Positions 32,276-40,292 of a DNA stretch of 61,431 nt are shown here, in pieces (the stretch's first letter is position 1; the number at the start of each line of letters is the position of its first letter). Position numbers and translations under genes: made by a program. The notes below the pieces were generated by a model. The model saw only the letters and a list, made by a program, of their open reading frames with translations, made no database searches and had not been told where the DNA came from. Origin of the DNA: Lysobacter sp. (lineage in GTDB: Bacteria > Pseudomonadota > Gammaproteobacteria > Xanthomonadales > Xanthomonadaceae); NCBI GenBank assembly GCA_011526085.1, contig WYBC01000046.1:1-61431 (forward strand), read 5' to 3'.

Positions 32276-34225
32276 TCACGCGGGCGCGGGTTGCAGCGAT
32301 GCCACCAGCGTCCCGCGTCCGGCATGCGCGCCGATCGCGGGACCGGTTTCGACCAGATGCGCCTCGGCCAGATCGAGCCGCGCGCGCAGCGCAGCGAGCA
32401 GGCGCTCGCCATCCGCGGCCGCATCGCAGTGACCGACGATGGCGCGCAGGCGGCTCGCGCTGCCGAGCGACTTGCGCGCGCGCCTGGCCACGTATGCGGC
32501 GAACGCTTCGGGCGCCTTCGCTTTCGCGAACAGCCCGCCGGCGACGCCCAGCTTGCCGTCGGTGTTCACTTTCGCCACGGGCGTCAGCCCGGTGAACCGC
32601 ACCGCCGGTTCGGCCCAGGCCGGAATACGGCCGCCGCGCACGGCGTGGCTGATGTCGCGGGCCATCGCCCAGGTCAGCGTGAGCGGGCGCAGGCGTTCCA
32701 GTTCGCGCAGGATCGCTTCCGCATCCGCGCCGTCATCGGCCAGTTCGGCCGCGCGCCAGGTCAACAACCCCTGGCCACCGGCGACGTTAACGGTGTCGAA
32801 GACCCTGATCTTCGCGGCGTCCCCGCGCGTCGCCGCGTGTTCGGCCGATTGCAGCGTGCCCGAGATCGCGCGCGACAGCCCCACGTAGACCACATCCGGA
32901 TGATGCGCGGCGAGGAAATCGAAATAGCGGCGGAAGTCGCCCGGCGGCGGCTGGCTGGTCCGCGGCAGTTGCCGCGACGCGGCCATGCGCCGGTAGAACT
33001 CGCCGGTGGCCAGGCCGATCTTGTCGAGATAGTCGCGGCCGTCGAGGTTCACCCGCACCGGCACCACGTGCACGCCGTGGCGCTCGGCGATGGCCACTGG
33101 CAGGTCGACGGCGCTGTCGGTGATCACCGCGACGCGGTCCGCGCGGTCCGGGCTGCGCGACTGCAGCAGCATGTCGTCGGCCTTCATGCCTTCGACCGTG
33201 GCGAACCCGGCGCAGGCGTCGAACAGCTGTTGCGGTGCGCCGACGTGCGCATGCACGCGCATGCGCGTGCCGCCGCCCGCGAGCACCATCGAATCGGCGC
33301 CGATCGCTTCGAGCGCCGCGCGCAGCGGCTCGCGTTCGATCGTCCGTCCGCTGGCGCCATCCACGATCAACAGGCATTCGGTGCACCAGCGACGTTCGGG
33401 GTCGACCGCGTCGTGCGCCGGATGCGCATCGTGATCGTGGACATCGAGATCGTTCGCGGCGGCCACGTGCGCGCGTACCCGCAGTGCGCGCGGGCCGCCT
33501 TCGACGAATTCGGCGATGCCTTCGAGCAGATCGACGAAGCCCTGGGCGCCGGCATCGACCACCCCGGCCTTCTGCAGCAGCACCATCTGCTGCGGGGTCC
33601 GCGCCAGCGCGCTGCGCGCCTGCGCCAGCGCACGGGTGAAGCCGCCGCGCGGGTCGTCGCGAAGCTGCGTCGCCGCGTCTTCCATCGCGTCGGCGAAGCT
33701 GTCGATCACGCTGAGGATCGTGCCTTCGACCGGTTGCGCCAGCGCACCGCGGGCGCTGTTCGCGCCATGACGCACCGCGGCGGCCAGGGTCCGGGCGTCC
33801 AGCGAGGGCTGGGCGCGGGCGTGTTCGGCCACGCCGTGCAGGAACTGGGCGAGGATCGCCCCGGAATTGCCGCGGGCGCCGTCGATGGCGTCGTCGCCGA
33901 TCCGCCGCAGCAGCTCACCGATGTGGCGGCTGCGCCGGCTCAGCGCGCCGTTGAGCACGCTGCCGAGGGTGAAGGCGAGGTTGTTGCCGGTGTCGCCATC
34001 GGCGACCGGGAAGACGTTGATCCGGTTCAGGCCGTCGCGCGCGGCGATCACCCTTCGCGCGCCGGCGATCAGGGCGCGCCGCAGGGTTGCGGCGGTCAAG
34101 GTGGCGTCCGGCGCGGGAGCGGGGCGGTCGGCAGCGTCCGGTTGCCGGCCTTGGGCTGAGGTGTTCACGGCGCGAGTCTGCCGCAACGCGAGGGCGCTGG
34201 ATGTTGCGATGCAGCAAGCTGCCAT
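32276..34225 (-). CDS. DAK2-DegV fusion: FakA-like kinase joined to FakB-like fatty-acid-binding protein
   Basis: A 649-residue protein. Residues ~45-250 form a DAK2/DhaL-type kinase domain with Mg-ATP motif 'VFPVADGDTGNN' (76-82) and 'ARGNSGAILAQFLHG'. Residues ~250-345 resemble the FakA middle domain, with 'WCTECLLI' (Cys281) and 'RVHAHVGAP' (His325, His327). Residues ~362-640 are a DegV/FakB-like domain, with 'VAVITDSAVDLP', the fatty-acid-binding 'TSQPPPG' loop (S424) and 'LSRAISGT'. In Firmicutes FakA and FakB are separate proteins that convert fatty acids into acyl-phosphate; here the FakB-like part replaces FakA's C-terminal FakB-binding region. GGAGG 4 bases before ATG 34225 supports the start. 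First gene of the plsY operon. Activity is inferred from motifs. Confidence 0.85.
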   Translation of the reverse strand: MAACCIATSSALALRQTRAVNTSAQGRQPDAADRPAPAPDATLTAATLRRALIAGARRVIAARDGLNRINVFPVADGDTGNNLAFTLGSVLNGALSRRSRHIGELLRRIGDDAIDGARGNSGAILAQFLHGVAEHARAQPSLDARTLAAAVRHGANSARGALAQPVEGTILSVIDSFADAMEDAATQLRDDPRGGFTRALAQARSALARTPQQMVLLQKAGVVDAGAQGFVDLLEGIAEFVEGGPRALRVRAHVAAANDLDVHDHDAHPAHDAVDPERRWCTECLLIVDGASGRTIEREPLRAALEAIGADSMVLAGGGTRMRVHAHVGAPQQLFDACAGFATVEGMKADDMLLQSRSPDRADRVAVITDSAVDLPVAIAERHGVHVVPVRVNLDGRDYLDKIGLATGEFYRRMAASRQLPRTSQPPPGDFRRYFDFLAAHHPDVVYVGLSRAISGTLQSAEHAATRGDAAKIRVFDTVNVAGGQGLLTWRAAELADDGADAEAILRELERLRPLTLTWAMARDISHAVRGGRIPAWAEPAVRFTGLTPVAKVNTDGKLGVAGGLFAKAKAPEAFAAYVARRARKSLGSASRLRAIVGHCDAAADGERLLAALRARLDLAEAHLVETGPAIGAHAGRGTLVASLQPAPA

Positions 34226-34304
34226 TCATCCTCCGGTCGCACAGCGGTCGTCACATCCGCGCTATAGTCGACGTCTTGTGGGGATTCACCCTCTGGACAC
34301 CGCC

Positions 34305-34610
34305 ATGCGCCGCAACCGCTCCGCACCGCTGACGCTGCTCGTGTTCGCTCTGTTCGGCCTGGCCTTCAGTCTGCCGGCGCTGGCCCGTACGTCCCCGTTG
34401 ATGGGGGCCGATGGCGATGCCGCGGAATGCCCGGACCTCGCCGCCGCGGACGACGACATCACCGCTGCGTCGCCCACGCCGAAGCCCGCCGCCGCGAAGC
34501 GCGGCAATGCGCCCGCCGCCGGCAAACCCCGTCCTGCGGGTCGTGGCGATGCCCAAGCCCCGGTGCGCGGCACCCGCTGGCATCGTTTCCTGCCCGGCAT
34601 GATCCGCTGA
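34305..34610 (+). CDS. Small exported protein
   Basis: A 101-residue protein with a signal peptide (cleavage near 'ALARTS') and a short Ala/Pro/Lys-rich mature part ending 'RWHRFLPGMIR'. No family is recognised. A TATAGT (34263-34268) lies 37 bases before the start. Its stop codon lies 80 bases before the standard start of the MtfA-like gene, so the two may be one transcript. Confidence 0.6.
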   Translation: MRRNRSAPLTLLVFALFGLAFSLPALARTSPLMGADGDAAECPDLAAADDDITAASPTPKPAAAKRGNAPAAGKPRPAGRGDAQAPVRGTRWHRFLPGMIR

Positions 34611-34689
34611 GCGTCGCCTGAGTCTGCGCTGGCTCCGCGGGCTGATCGCCCGCTCCGTACCGACCATCGATCCCGAGCAGTGGCGCCGC

Positions 34690-35385
34690 GTGCGCGCGGC
34701 CGTGCCGTGGGTCGGCGCGCTCGATGCCGGACGCGACGCCCGGCTCGCCGCACTGAGCGCGCGGTTCCTGCACGACAAGACCATCACGCCGCTCGGCGGC
34801 CTCGTCCTGGACGACGATCGGCGCGGCATGCTCGCCGCGCTGTGCTGTCTGCCGCTGCTCGAATTCGGTGCCGAAGGTCTGCACGGCTGGTCGCAGCTGA
34901 TCGTCTATCCCGATGCCTTCCGCGTCGCGCGCGAACACACCGATGCCGCAGGCGTCATGCATGCCTGGGACGATGAACTGATCGGCGAGGCCTGGGAGAG
35001 CGGTCCGCTGATCCTGTCCTGGGCCGATGTGGCGGCGGACCTCGCCGAACCCGACGCCGGCTGCTGCGTGGCGGTGCACGAGATGGCGCACAAGCTCGAT
35101 GCGCTGGATGGCGCGCTCGACGGCACGCCGCCGCTGCCGCGCGACTGGCAGCGGGCATGGGCCCGCGATTTCCAGGCCGCCTACGATGCGTTCGTGGAGA
35201 TGGTCGATGCGGGGCGCGATACCGGGATCGATCCCTACGCCGCGGAAGCGCCGGAGGAATTCTTCGCGGTCTGCACCGAATACCACTTCAGCGCGCCGAC
35301 GCTGCTGCGTGCGCATCTGCCGACGGTGGCGGCGCATCTCGACCGGTTCTACGGGGCCTCGCCGTTCGCGGCGCGGGGCGTCTGA
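34690..35385 (+). CDS. mtfA: MtfA-like zinc metallopeptidase (M90 family)
   Basis: A 231-residue protein from GTG 34690 with 'HEMAHKLD' (HExxH zinc motif, residues ~129-133) and 'EFFAVCTEYHFSAP' supplying the further glutamate, as in E. coli MtfA, the peptidase and Mlc-binding protein tied to glucose-uptake regulation. The family N-terminus appears to continue upstream, since the in-frame codons from 34603 read 'LRWLRGLIARSVPTID' and similar, yet the only in-frame candidates there are CTG codons (34618, 34624, 34642) before a TGA at 34600-34602. The true start may therefore be non-canonical. No Shine-Dalgarno sequence is convincing. Confidence 0.87.
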   Translation: MRAAVPWVGALDAGRDARLAALSARFLHDKTITPLGGLVLDDDRRGMLAALCCLPLLEFGAEGLHGWSQLIVYPDAFRVAREHTDAAGVMHAWDDELIGEAWESGPLILSWADVAADLAEPDAGCCVAVHEMAHKLDALDGALDGTPPLPRDWQRAWARDFQAAYDAFVEMVDAGRDTGIDPYAAEAPEEFFAVCTEYHFSAPTLLRAHLPTVAAHLDRFYGASPFAARGV

Positions 35386-35401
35386 TCGCCCCGCGCCGTG
35401 G

Positions 35402-36820
35402 TCACAGCCCCGGCGGCAGCACGACCTCGAAGCGGGCGCCTCCGAGTTCCTGGGAAGCGGCGACCTTCAATTCGCCCCGATAGCTGCGGACAATGTCCTG
35501 CACGATCGCCAATCCGATGCCGTGGCCCTGCACGCGCTCGTCGCCGCGCACGCCGCGCTGCAACACCAGCGCGATCTTCTCTTCCGGAATGCCGGGGCCG
35601 TCGTCTTCCACCACCAGCAGCAGGCCGGGACGCCGGTTGGGTGCGGTGGCGCCGGCCTTCGCGGTGAGCAGCACCCGCGACTTCGCCCACTTGAACGCGT
35701 TCTCCAGCAGGTTGCCGAGCAGTTCCTGCAGATCGCCCTTCTCGCCGTAGAAGCGCGCGTTCGCGTCGATCTCGAATTCGCAGAACACGCCCTTCGCGGC
35801 GTAGACCTTCTCCAGCCCGCGCACCAGCTCTTCGGCGTTCGCCTCGACCGCGAGCGGCGCCGCGAACAGCTTGTGTCCGCCCGACGCGGCGCGGCTGAGC
35901 TGGTAACCGACCAGATCGTTCATGCGCTTGAGTTGTTCGTCCAGTTCCGCGCGCAGCTCCGGACCGTCGGTCCCGCTGTCCATGCGGCTGCGCAGCACCG
36001 CCAGCGGCGTTTTCAGGCTGTGCGCCAGATCGGCGAGGATGTTGCGCTGGCGGTCGAGATTTTCGCGCTCGCTCTCGATGAAGGCGTTGATGCTTTCGGT
36101 CAGCGGCTCCAGCTCGCGCGGATGGCGCTCGCTCATCCGCGTGGCGATGCCGCGCTGCACGCGCTTGAGTTCGTCGATCACCCGGCGCAGCGGCAGCAGG
36201 CTCCAGCGCAGCACCAGGACCTGCAACAGCATGAGCAGCACGCCGACCCCGCCGAGATAGCCCCACAGCGCACGCCGGAACACCACCAGCTGATTCTGCA
36301 GTCGCGCGGTGTCCTCGATGACGTAGATGGTGTAGGGCACTTCGTCGGACAGGTCGTCGCCCGGCCACGCCAGGCCGAAACCATAGCGATAGGCGCGCGC
36401 GCGCGTGCCGTTGGAACGCACGATGTCCAGCGGACCTTCGAACTTCTGCTGCTTGGGCGCGAGCATCTTCACGTCCGGCAGTTCCGGGCCCTGCGCCGAG
36501 TCGGACTCCCACACCGCGAACGGCAGCACGATCTGCGCGTACAGCCCGCTGCCCGGCCGTTTCAGGCGCGGATCGGGCAACTGGCCTTCCATCGGTGGCA
36601 CGAGGTCGCCGCCGCGGCTGAATTCGGTCTTGCCGGCGAAGTCGAGCGCATAGTCGCGCAGGCGCTCGCGCATGATGTTTTCGGCGGTATTGAGGAACGC
36701 GCGGTCGAGCGCATAGCCGGCCAACGCGAGGAACGCGATCAGGCCGAGGCTGGCCGCCAGCAACTGCCGCGTCTGCAACGAACGCGGGCGCCAGTGATAG
36801 AGACGTTCACGGGTGTGCAT
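35402..36820 (-). CDS. phoQ: Sensor histidine kinase, PhoQ-like
   Basis: A 472-residue membrane sensor. Two transmembrane helices (residues ~23-42 and ~190-210) flank a periplasmic domain. The H-box 'DLAHSLKTPLAVLRS' contains the phosphorylated His, followed by the N-box 'ELLGNLLENAFKW', 'DDGPGIP' (G1) and 'GHGIGLAIV' (G2). Paired with the regulator gene upstream (90 bases apart, same strand). In Xanthomonadaceae this pair is annotated PhoPQ and senses divalent cations or antimicrobial peptides; the exact signal is not evident. Confidence 0.93.
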   Translation of the reverse strand: MHTRERLYHWRPRSLQTRQLLAASLGLIAFLALAGYALDRAFLNTAENIMRERLRDYALDFAGKTEFSRGGDLVPPMEGQLPDPRLKRPGSGLYAQIVLPFAVWESDSAQGPELPDVKMLAPKQQKFEGPLDIVRSNGTRARAYRYGFGLAWPGDDLSDEVPYTIYVIEDTARLQNQLVVFRRALWGYLGGVGVLLMLLQVLVLRWSLLPLRRVIDELKRVQRGIATRMSERHPRELEPLTESINAFIESERENLDRQRNILADLAHSLKTPLAVLRSRMDSGTDGPELRAELDEQLKRMNDLVGYQLSRAASGGHKLFAAPLAVEANAEELVRGLEKVYAAKGVFCEFEIDANARFYGEKGDLQELLGNLLENAFKWAKSRVLLTAKAGATAPNRRPGLLLVVEDDGPGIPEEKIALVLQRGVRGDERVQGHGIGLAIVQDIVRSYRGELKVAASQELGGARFEVVLPPGL

Positions 36821-36910
36821 GGCGCCGCCGATGGGAGCGTGTCGACAGACCGGACGCAGCGCCGCTGCGCGGCGATGCGCAGCGGCGGGAGACGGTCAGC
36901 GCCGGGCGGC

Positions 36911-37597
36911 TCAAGCGTCGCCGGTGCGCGCGATCGCGAAACGATAGCCGCGGCCGCGCACGGTCTCGATCGGCTTGAGGGCGCCGTCCGGATCGAGTTT
37001 CTTGCGCAGGCGGCCGATGAAGACTTCGAGCACGTTCGAATCGCGGTCGAAATCCTGCTGATAGATGTGCTCGGTCAGGTCGGCCTTCGAGACCAGCTCG
37101 CCGGCATGCATCATCAGATACTCCAGCACCTTGTACTCGTAGCTGGTCAGGTCGACGTTGCCGCCGTTGACGCTGACCGTCTGCGCGGCGAGGTCCAGCG
37201 TGACCGGCCCGCATTCCAGCGAGGGTTTGCTCCAGCCGGCGGCGCGGCGCACCAGCGCGTTGATGCGCGCCAGCAGTTCCTCGACGTGGAAGGGTTTGAC
37301 CAGATAGTCGTCGGCGCCCTGCTTGAGGCCCTCGACCTTGTCCTGCCAGCTCGACCGGGCGGTGAGGATCAGCACCGGGAACTGCTTGCCCTCGGCGCGC
37401 AGCGCCTGGATCAGCTCCATGCCCGACATCTTCGGCAGCCCGAGGTCGATGATCGCGATGTCGAAGGGCACTTCGCGTCCCATGTAGAGGCCTTCTTCGC
37501 CATCCTGGGCGGTGTCCACCGCGAATCCTTCGCGTTTCAGCCGGGCGGCCAGGGTTTCGCGGAGAGGGGCTTCGTCTTCGACGAGGAGAATGCGCAT
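36911..37597 (-). CDS. phoP: Response regulator, PhoP-like (OmpR family)
   Basis: A 228-residue transcription factor. The receiver domain has the acidic pocket 'VEDE', the phosphoacceptor Asp in 'AIIDLGLP', 'LTAR' and 'VKPF'. A C-terminal winged helix follows, with 'VLEVFIGRLRKKL' recognition helix and 'RGRGYRF'. It forms a two-component system with the downstream kinase. A candidate direct-repeat operator lies in the upstream gap at 37689-37706. Confidence 0.94.
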   Translation of the reverse strand: MRILLVEDEAPLRETLAARLKREGFAVDTAQDGEEGLYMGREVPFDIAIIDLGLPKMSGMELIQALRAEGKQFPVLILTARSSWQDKVEGLKQGADDYLVKPFHVEELLARINALVRRAAGWSKPSLECGPVTLDLAAQTVSVNGGNVDLTSYEYKVLEYLMMHAGELVSKADLTEHIYQQDFDRDSNVLEVFIGRLRKKLDPDGALKPIETVRGRGYRFAIARTGDA

Positions 37598-37688
37598 CGG
37601 TCGCTCCAGGCCGGCGGGGGACCGGCGTTTCGTTCAGGATCGGAGCATAGCCGCGCATCGCGACTGCCGGGTGCCGACGGGGCGGCCT

Positions 37689-37706
37689 GTTCAGATTTCG
37701 CTTAAG
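37689..37706. promoter_or_regulatory. Candidate PhoP-type operator upstream of phoP
   Basis: GTTCAG (37689-37694) and CTTAAG (37701-37706) are tandem hexamer-like half-sites 12 bases apart in the gap between phoP and the PepSY-like gene. The second lies in a CGCTTAAGCG palindrome. OmpR-family regulators bind direct repeats with a period near 11. Autoregulation of phoP is plausible but untested. Confidence 0.4.
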
Positions 37707-37751
37707 CGGATGCCGCAAATCGCACGATCGCGGCGCGATCGCGCGTTGCGA

Positions 37752-38108
37752 TCAGTCGTCGCCGCGACGGCGGCGCGGCGGGTTGTCGTCGCGCTGCGGC
37801 TTGCGGCGGCCATCGTTGGCCGGCTGCGGGTCGTCCATGTAGATGCGGACGCGACCTTCGTCGTCGACGACCTTGATGCGGGTGACGTCGCGACCGTCGT
37901 ATTGCATGCGCTCGGCGCTCAGCACCTGGCCACGGTTGGCACGTTCGATCCGGCGCACGGCGTCGGAGACCGAGTCGTCCTGGCCGTTGCGCGGCGGTTC
38001 CGGCGGCGGCTGGGGGCGCCGTCCCTGCTGGGCGGCCGCCGGCAGCGTGGCGCCCGCGAGGGCGACGGCCAGAACGGACAGCTTCAGCGGGTGGCGGGAC
38101 AGCGACAT
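37752..38108 (-). CDS. PepSY-like periplasmic protein
   Basis: A 118-residue exported protein: a signal peptide, a Pro-rich linker, then a short domain with 'SDAVRRIERANRGQVLSAER' and 'VTRIKVVDDEGRVRIYMDDP' (landmarks). The helix-strand pattern resembles the PepSY fold. A basic, unstructured tail follows. PepSY proteins modulate proteases or, in this family, the PhoQ-type sensor. Its position immediately upstream of phoPQ on the same strand supports a link. ATG 38108 is chosen; ATG 38114 adds two residues. Confidence 0.72.
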   Translation of the reverse strand: MSLSRHPLKLSVLAVALAGATLPAAAQQGRRPQPPPEPPRNGQDDSVSDAVRRIERANRGQVLSAERMQYDGRDVTRIKVVDDEGRVRIYMDDPQPANDGRRKPQRDDNPPRRRRGDD

Positions 38109-38198
38109 GGGCAATCACTCTGGTCGTGGCGGCGACGATTCTGGAACGGATCATCGCGCTTGGGATAGGCATTCTCGAAACCGGGCAGTGAATCCGTC

Positions 38199-38215
38199 CT
38201 TAACTTTTTCTTACG
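38199..38215. promoter_or_regulatory. Candidate PhoP-type operator upstream of the PepSY-like gene
   Basis: CTTAAC (38199-38204) and CTTACG (38210-38215) separated by TTTTT, an exact 11-base period as expected for an OmpR-family direct repeat. It lies 91 bases upstream of the PepSY-like start and resembles the element before phoP. Function is inferred. Confidence 0.42.
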
Positions 38216-38263
38216 CCGGGCTGACGGGCGGCCGGGATTCAGTCCGGAAATCGTCCTGCACGC

Positions 38264-39205
38264 TCAGAACACCTCACCGATACAGCAGCGCAGCGAGCCG
38301 CCTGCGGCTTCGATGGCGTCCAGCTCGACGCTGCGGACGGTGAAGCCCGCCGTCGCCAAGGCCTCGCGCGACGCTTCGGACAGTGCCCGGTCCGCGGTCG
38401 CGCTCATCCAGACCGTGTCCGGGTGCAGCGAGATCGCATTGCCGGCGAACGCCGACCGTTCCGCCGACGACAGCCGGATCGCATGCGGCGCGTAGATCGT
38501 CGCGATCGCTTCGACCGCGGCCGCGTCCGCGAAGCCGTCGGGGCAGAGCAGGGCAGCGCGTCCGGCCAGTACCGCCAGCACCACGTTCGTGTGGTACTCG
38601 CCCGGGGCGAGGTCGAACATCAGCGTCGCCCGCAGCCCGAACGCATCGTGCATCCAGCGCGCACCGGCTTCGTCGCAGCGCTCGGACATGCCGCAGAAGC
38701 CGAGCCCGCGGGCGCGGTCGATCGCCAGCGCGCCGGTCAATTCGCAGGCGTGGGTCTGGGTCGACAGGTCGATCTCGGCGTACCCCAGTGTTTCGTGGAA
38801 GAACCGGCGGATGTCGGTCCGCATCGCTTCGCGCTGGCGCACCGGATGGCGCATGCGGCCCACGATCAGGCTGGCCGAACCCTGCGCGCCGCTGCACGCG
38901 TCGCCGCGGGCGGTCGCGAACACGTTGTTCGGGAACACCGCGTCGGGCGTCGACGGATCGCCGGCGAAGCACACCACCGGCAGTTCCGAGGACAGCGCGC
39001 GCTGCAACGCCCGGTGCTGGGCCGAGGCGCGCGCCGCATCGAAGGCGGCGGCTTCGGCCATGTAGCGGTTGTCGGTGGCGGATTCGGCCGCGAGCCCGAA
39101 ACCGTCCGGCGCGACCAGGAACGCGGCCCTGGCGGTAGCGGGGCCGAAATCGGGCGCGCTCCTGCGCGCGAACTCGATGAAGGCGGCGGTGTCGCGGGTC
39201 AGCAT
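38264..39205 (-). CDS. Amidinotransferase-fold enzyme, CtlX-like
   Basis: A 313-residue member of the guanidino-group-modifying superfamily. 'DAVFPNNVF' and 'ELTGALAIDR' carry conserved Asp/Glu residues, 'GEYHTNVVL' the catalytic His, and the C-terminal 'GGSLRCCIGEVF' the nucleophilic Cys. It resembles CtlX (citrulline-utilisation hydrolase) and related arginine deiminase-fold proteins. The substrate is probably citrulline or arginine. It is separated from dusA by 22 bases on the same strand. Confidence 0.87.
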   Translation of the reverse strand: MLTRDTAAFIEFARRSAPDFGPATARAAFLVAPDGFGLAAESATDNRYMAEAAAFDAARASAQHRALQRALSSELPVVCFAGDPSTPDAVFPNNVFATARGDACSGAQGSASLIVGRMRHPVRQREAMRTDIRRFFHETLGYAEIDLSTQTHACELTGALAIDRARGLGFCGMSERCDEAGARWMHDAFGLRATLMFDLAPGEYHTNVVLAVLAGRAALLCPDGFADAAAVEAIATIYAPHAIRLSSAERSAFAGNAISLHPDTVWMSATADRALSEASREALATAGFTVRSVELDAIEAAGGSLRCCIGEVF

Positions 39206-39227
39206 GGGCGTCGGCGTCTCGGTGCGA

Positions 39228-40247
39228 TCAGGCGGCGCGTTCGTCGAACGGCAGGTCTTGCGATGTTTCGGTGACGGCCAGTGCCTGTTCGACCAGAGAC
39301 CAGTCGGCGCCGGGCCGATGCGCGCCTTCGCTGAGGATCTGGCGGAACGCGCGACCGCCGCGTTCGCCGTGGAACAGGCCGAGGATGTGGCGGGTCATGT
39401 GCTTCAGGAACGTGCCGCGCTCCAGCTGCGCCTGCACGTACGGTTGCCACGCGCGCAACAGTGCGCCGCGCGTGCGCGTCTCGCCGTCGAACCATGCGGC
39501 GTCGAGTCGATGCAGCAGATAAGGATCGTGATACGCGGCGCGGCCCAGCATCGCGCCGTCGGTGTGGCCCAGGTGCGCCGTGGCTTCGTCGAGATCGGCG
39601 ATGCCGCCGTTGACGATCACCTGCAGCGTCGGCCGTTCATGCTTCAACCGATAGGCCCAGTCGTACCGCAGCGGCGGCACTTCGCGGTTCTCCTTCGGCG
39701 ACAGCCCCTGCAGCCAGGCGTTGCGCGCATGGACCACGAACATCCGGCAACCCGCGGCGGCGATGGTGTCGATGAAGGCGAGGAAGCGCTCCCACTCGTG
39801 ATCGTCGTCGACGCCGAGCCGGCATTTCACGGTGATCGGGGTGTCCGGTGCCGCCGAAATCATTCCGGCGACGCAGGCGGCGACCAGCGACGGCTCGCGC
39901 ATCAGGCAGGCGCCGAAACGCCCGGCCTGCACCCGGTCGGACGGGCAGCCGCAGTTGAGGTTGATCTCGTCGAAGCCGTGCTCCGCGCCGATGCGTGCGG
40001 CCTGCGCCAGCAATGCCGGCTCGCTGCCGCCGAGTTGCAGCGCGACCGGATGCTGGCCGTCGTCCTTCGCCAGCAGGCGCATGCGGTCGCCGTGGATCAC
40101 GGCGTTCGCATGCACCATTTCGGTATACAGCCGCGCATGCGGCGCCAGCAGCCGGTGGAAATTGCGGCAGTGCGTGTCGGTCCAGTCCATCATCGGGGCG
40201 ACGGACAGGCGGAGTCGCTCTGCGGGAATGGCGGCGCTGGGAGGCAT
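39228..40247 (-). CDS. dusA: tRNA-dihydrouridine synthase A
   Basis: A 339-residue flavoprotein that reduces uridine to dihydrouridine in the tRNA D-loop (positions 20/20a for DusA). The TIM-barrel begins 'LSVAPMMDWTDTHCRNF'. The catalytic cysteine region 'NLNCGCPSDRVQAGRFGACLM' is intact, as is 'VNGGIADL' (FMN phosphate). The C-terminal helical tRNA-binding domain is present. A hairpin separates it from tex upstream. Confidence 0.94.
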   Translation of the reverse strand: MPPSAAIPAERLRLSVAPMMDWTDTHCRNFHRLLAPHARLYTEMVHANAVIHGDRMRLLAKDDGQHPVALQLGGSEPALLAQAARIGAEHGFDEINLNCGCPSDRVQAGRFGACLMREPSLVAACVAGMISAAPDTPITVKCRLGVDDDHEWERFLAFIDTIAAAGCRMFVVHARNAWLQGLSPKENREVPPLRYDWAYRLKHERPTLQVIVNGGIADLDEATAHLGHTDGAMLGRAAYHDPYLLHRLDAAWFDGETRTRGALLRAWQPYVQAQLERGTFLKHMTRHILGLFHGERGGRAFRQILSEGAHRPGADWSLVEQALAVTETSQDLPFDERAA

Positions 40248-40260
40248 CGGGGCATTGTAA

Positions 40261-40286
40261 CGTCCCGGATCGATGCGTCCGGGACG
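40261..40286 (-). terminator. Hairpin between tex and dusA
   Basis: A 9-bp perfect stem CGTCCCGGA (40261-40269) with TCCGGGACG (40278-40286). On the minus strand it lies just after the tex stop and before a TACAAT-like -10 (40254-40259) for dusA. No T-run, so termination is only possible. Confidence 0.5.
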
Positions 40287-40292
40287 TCGGCG

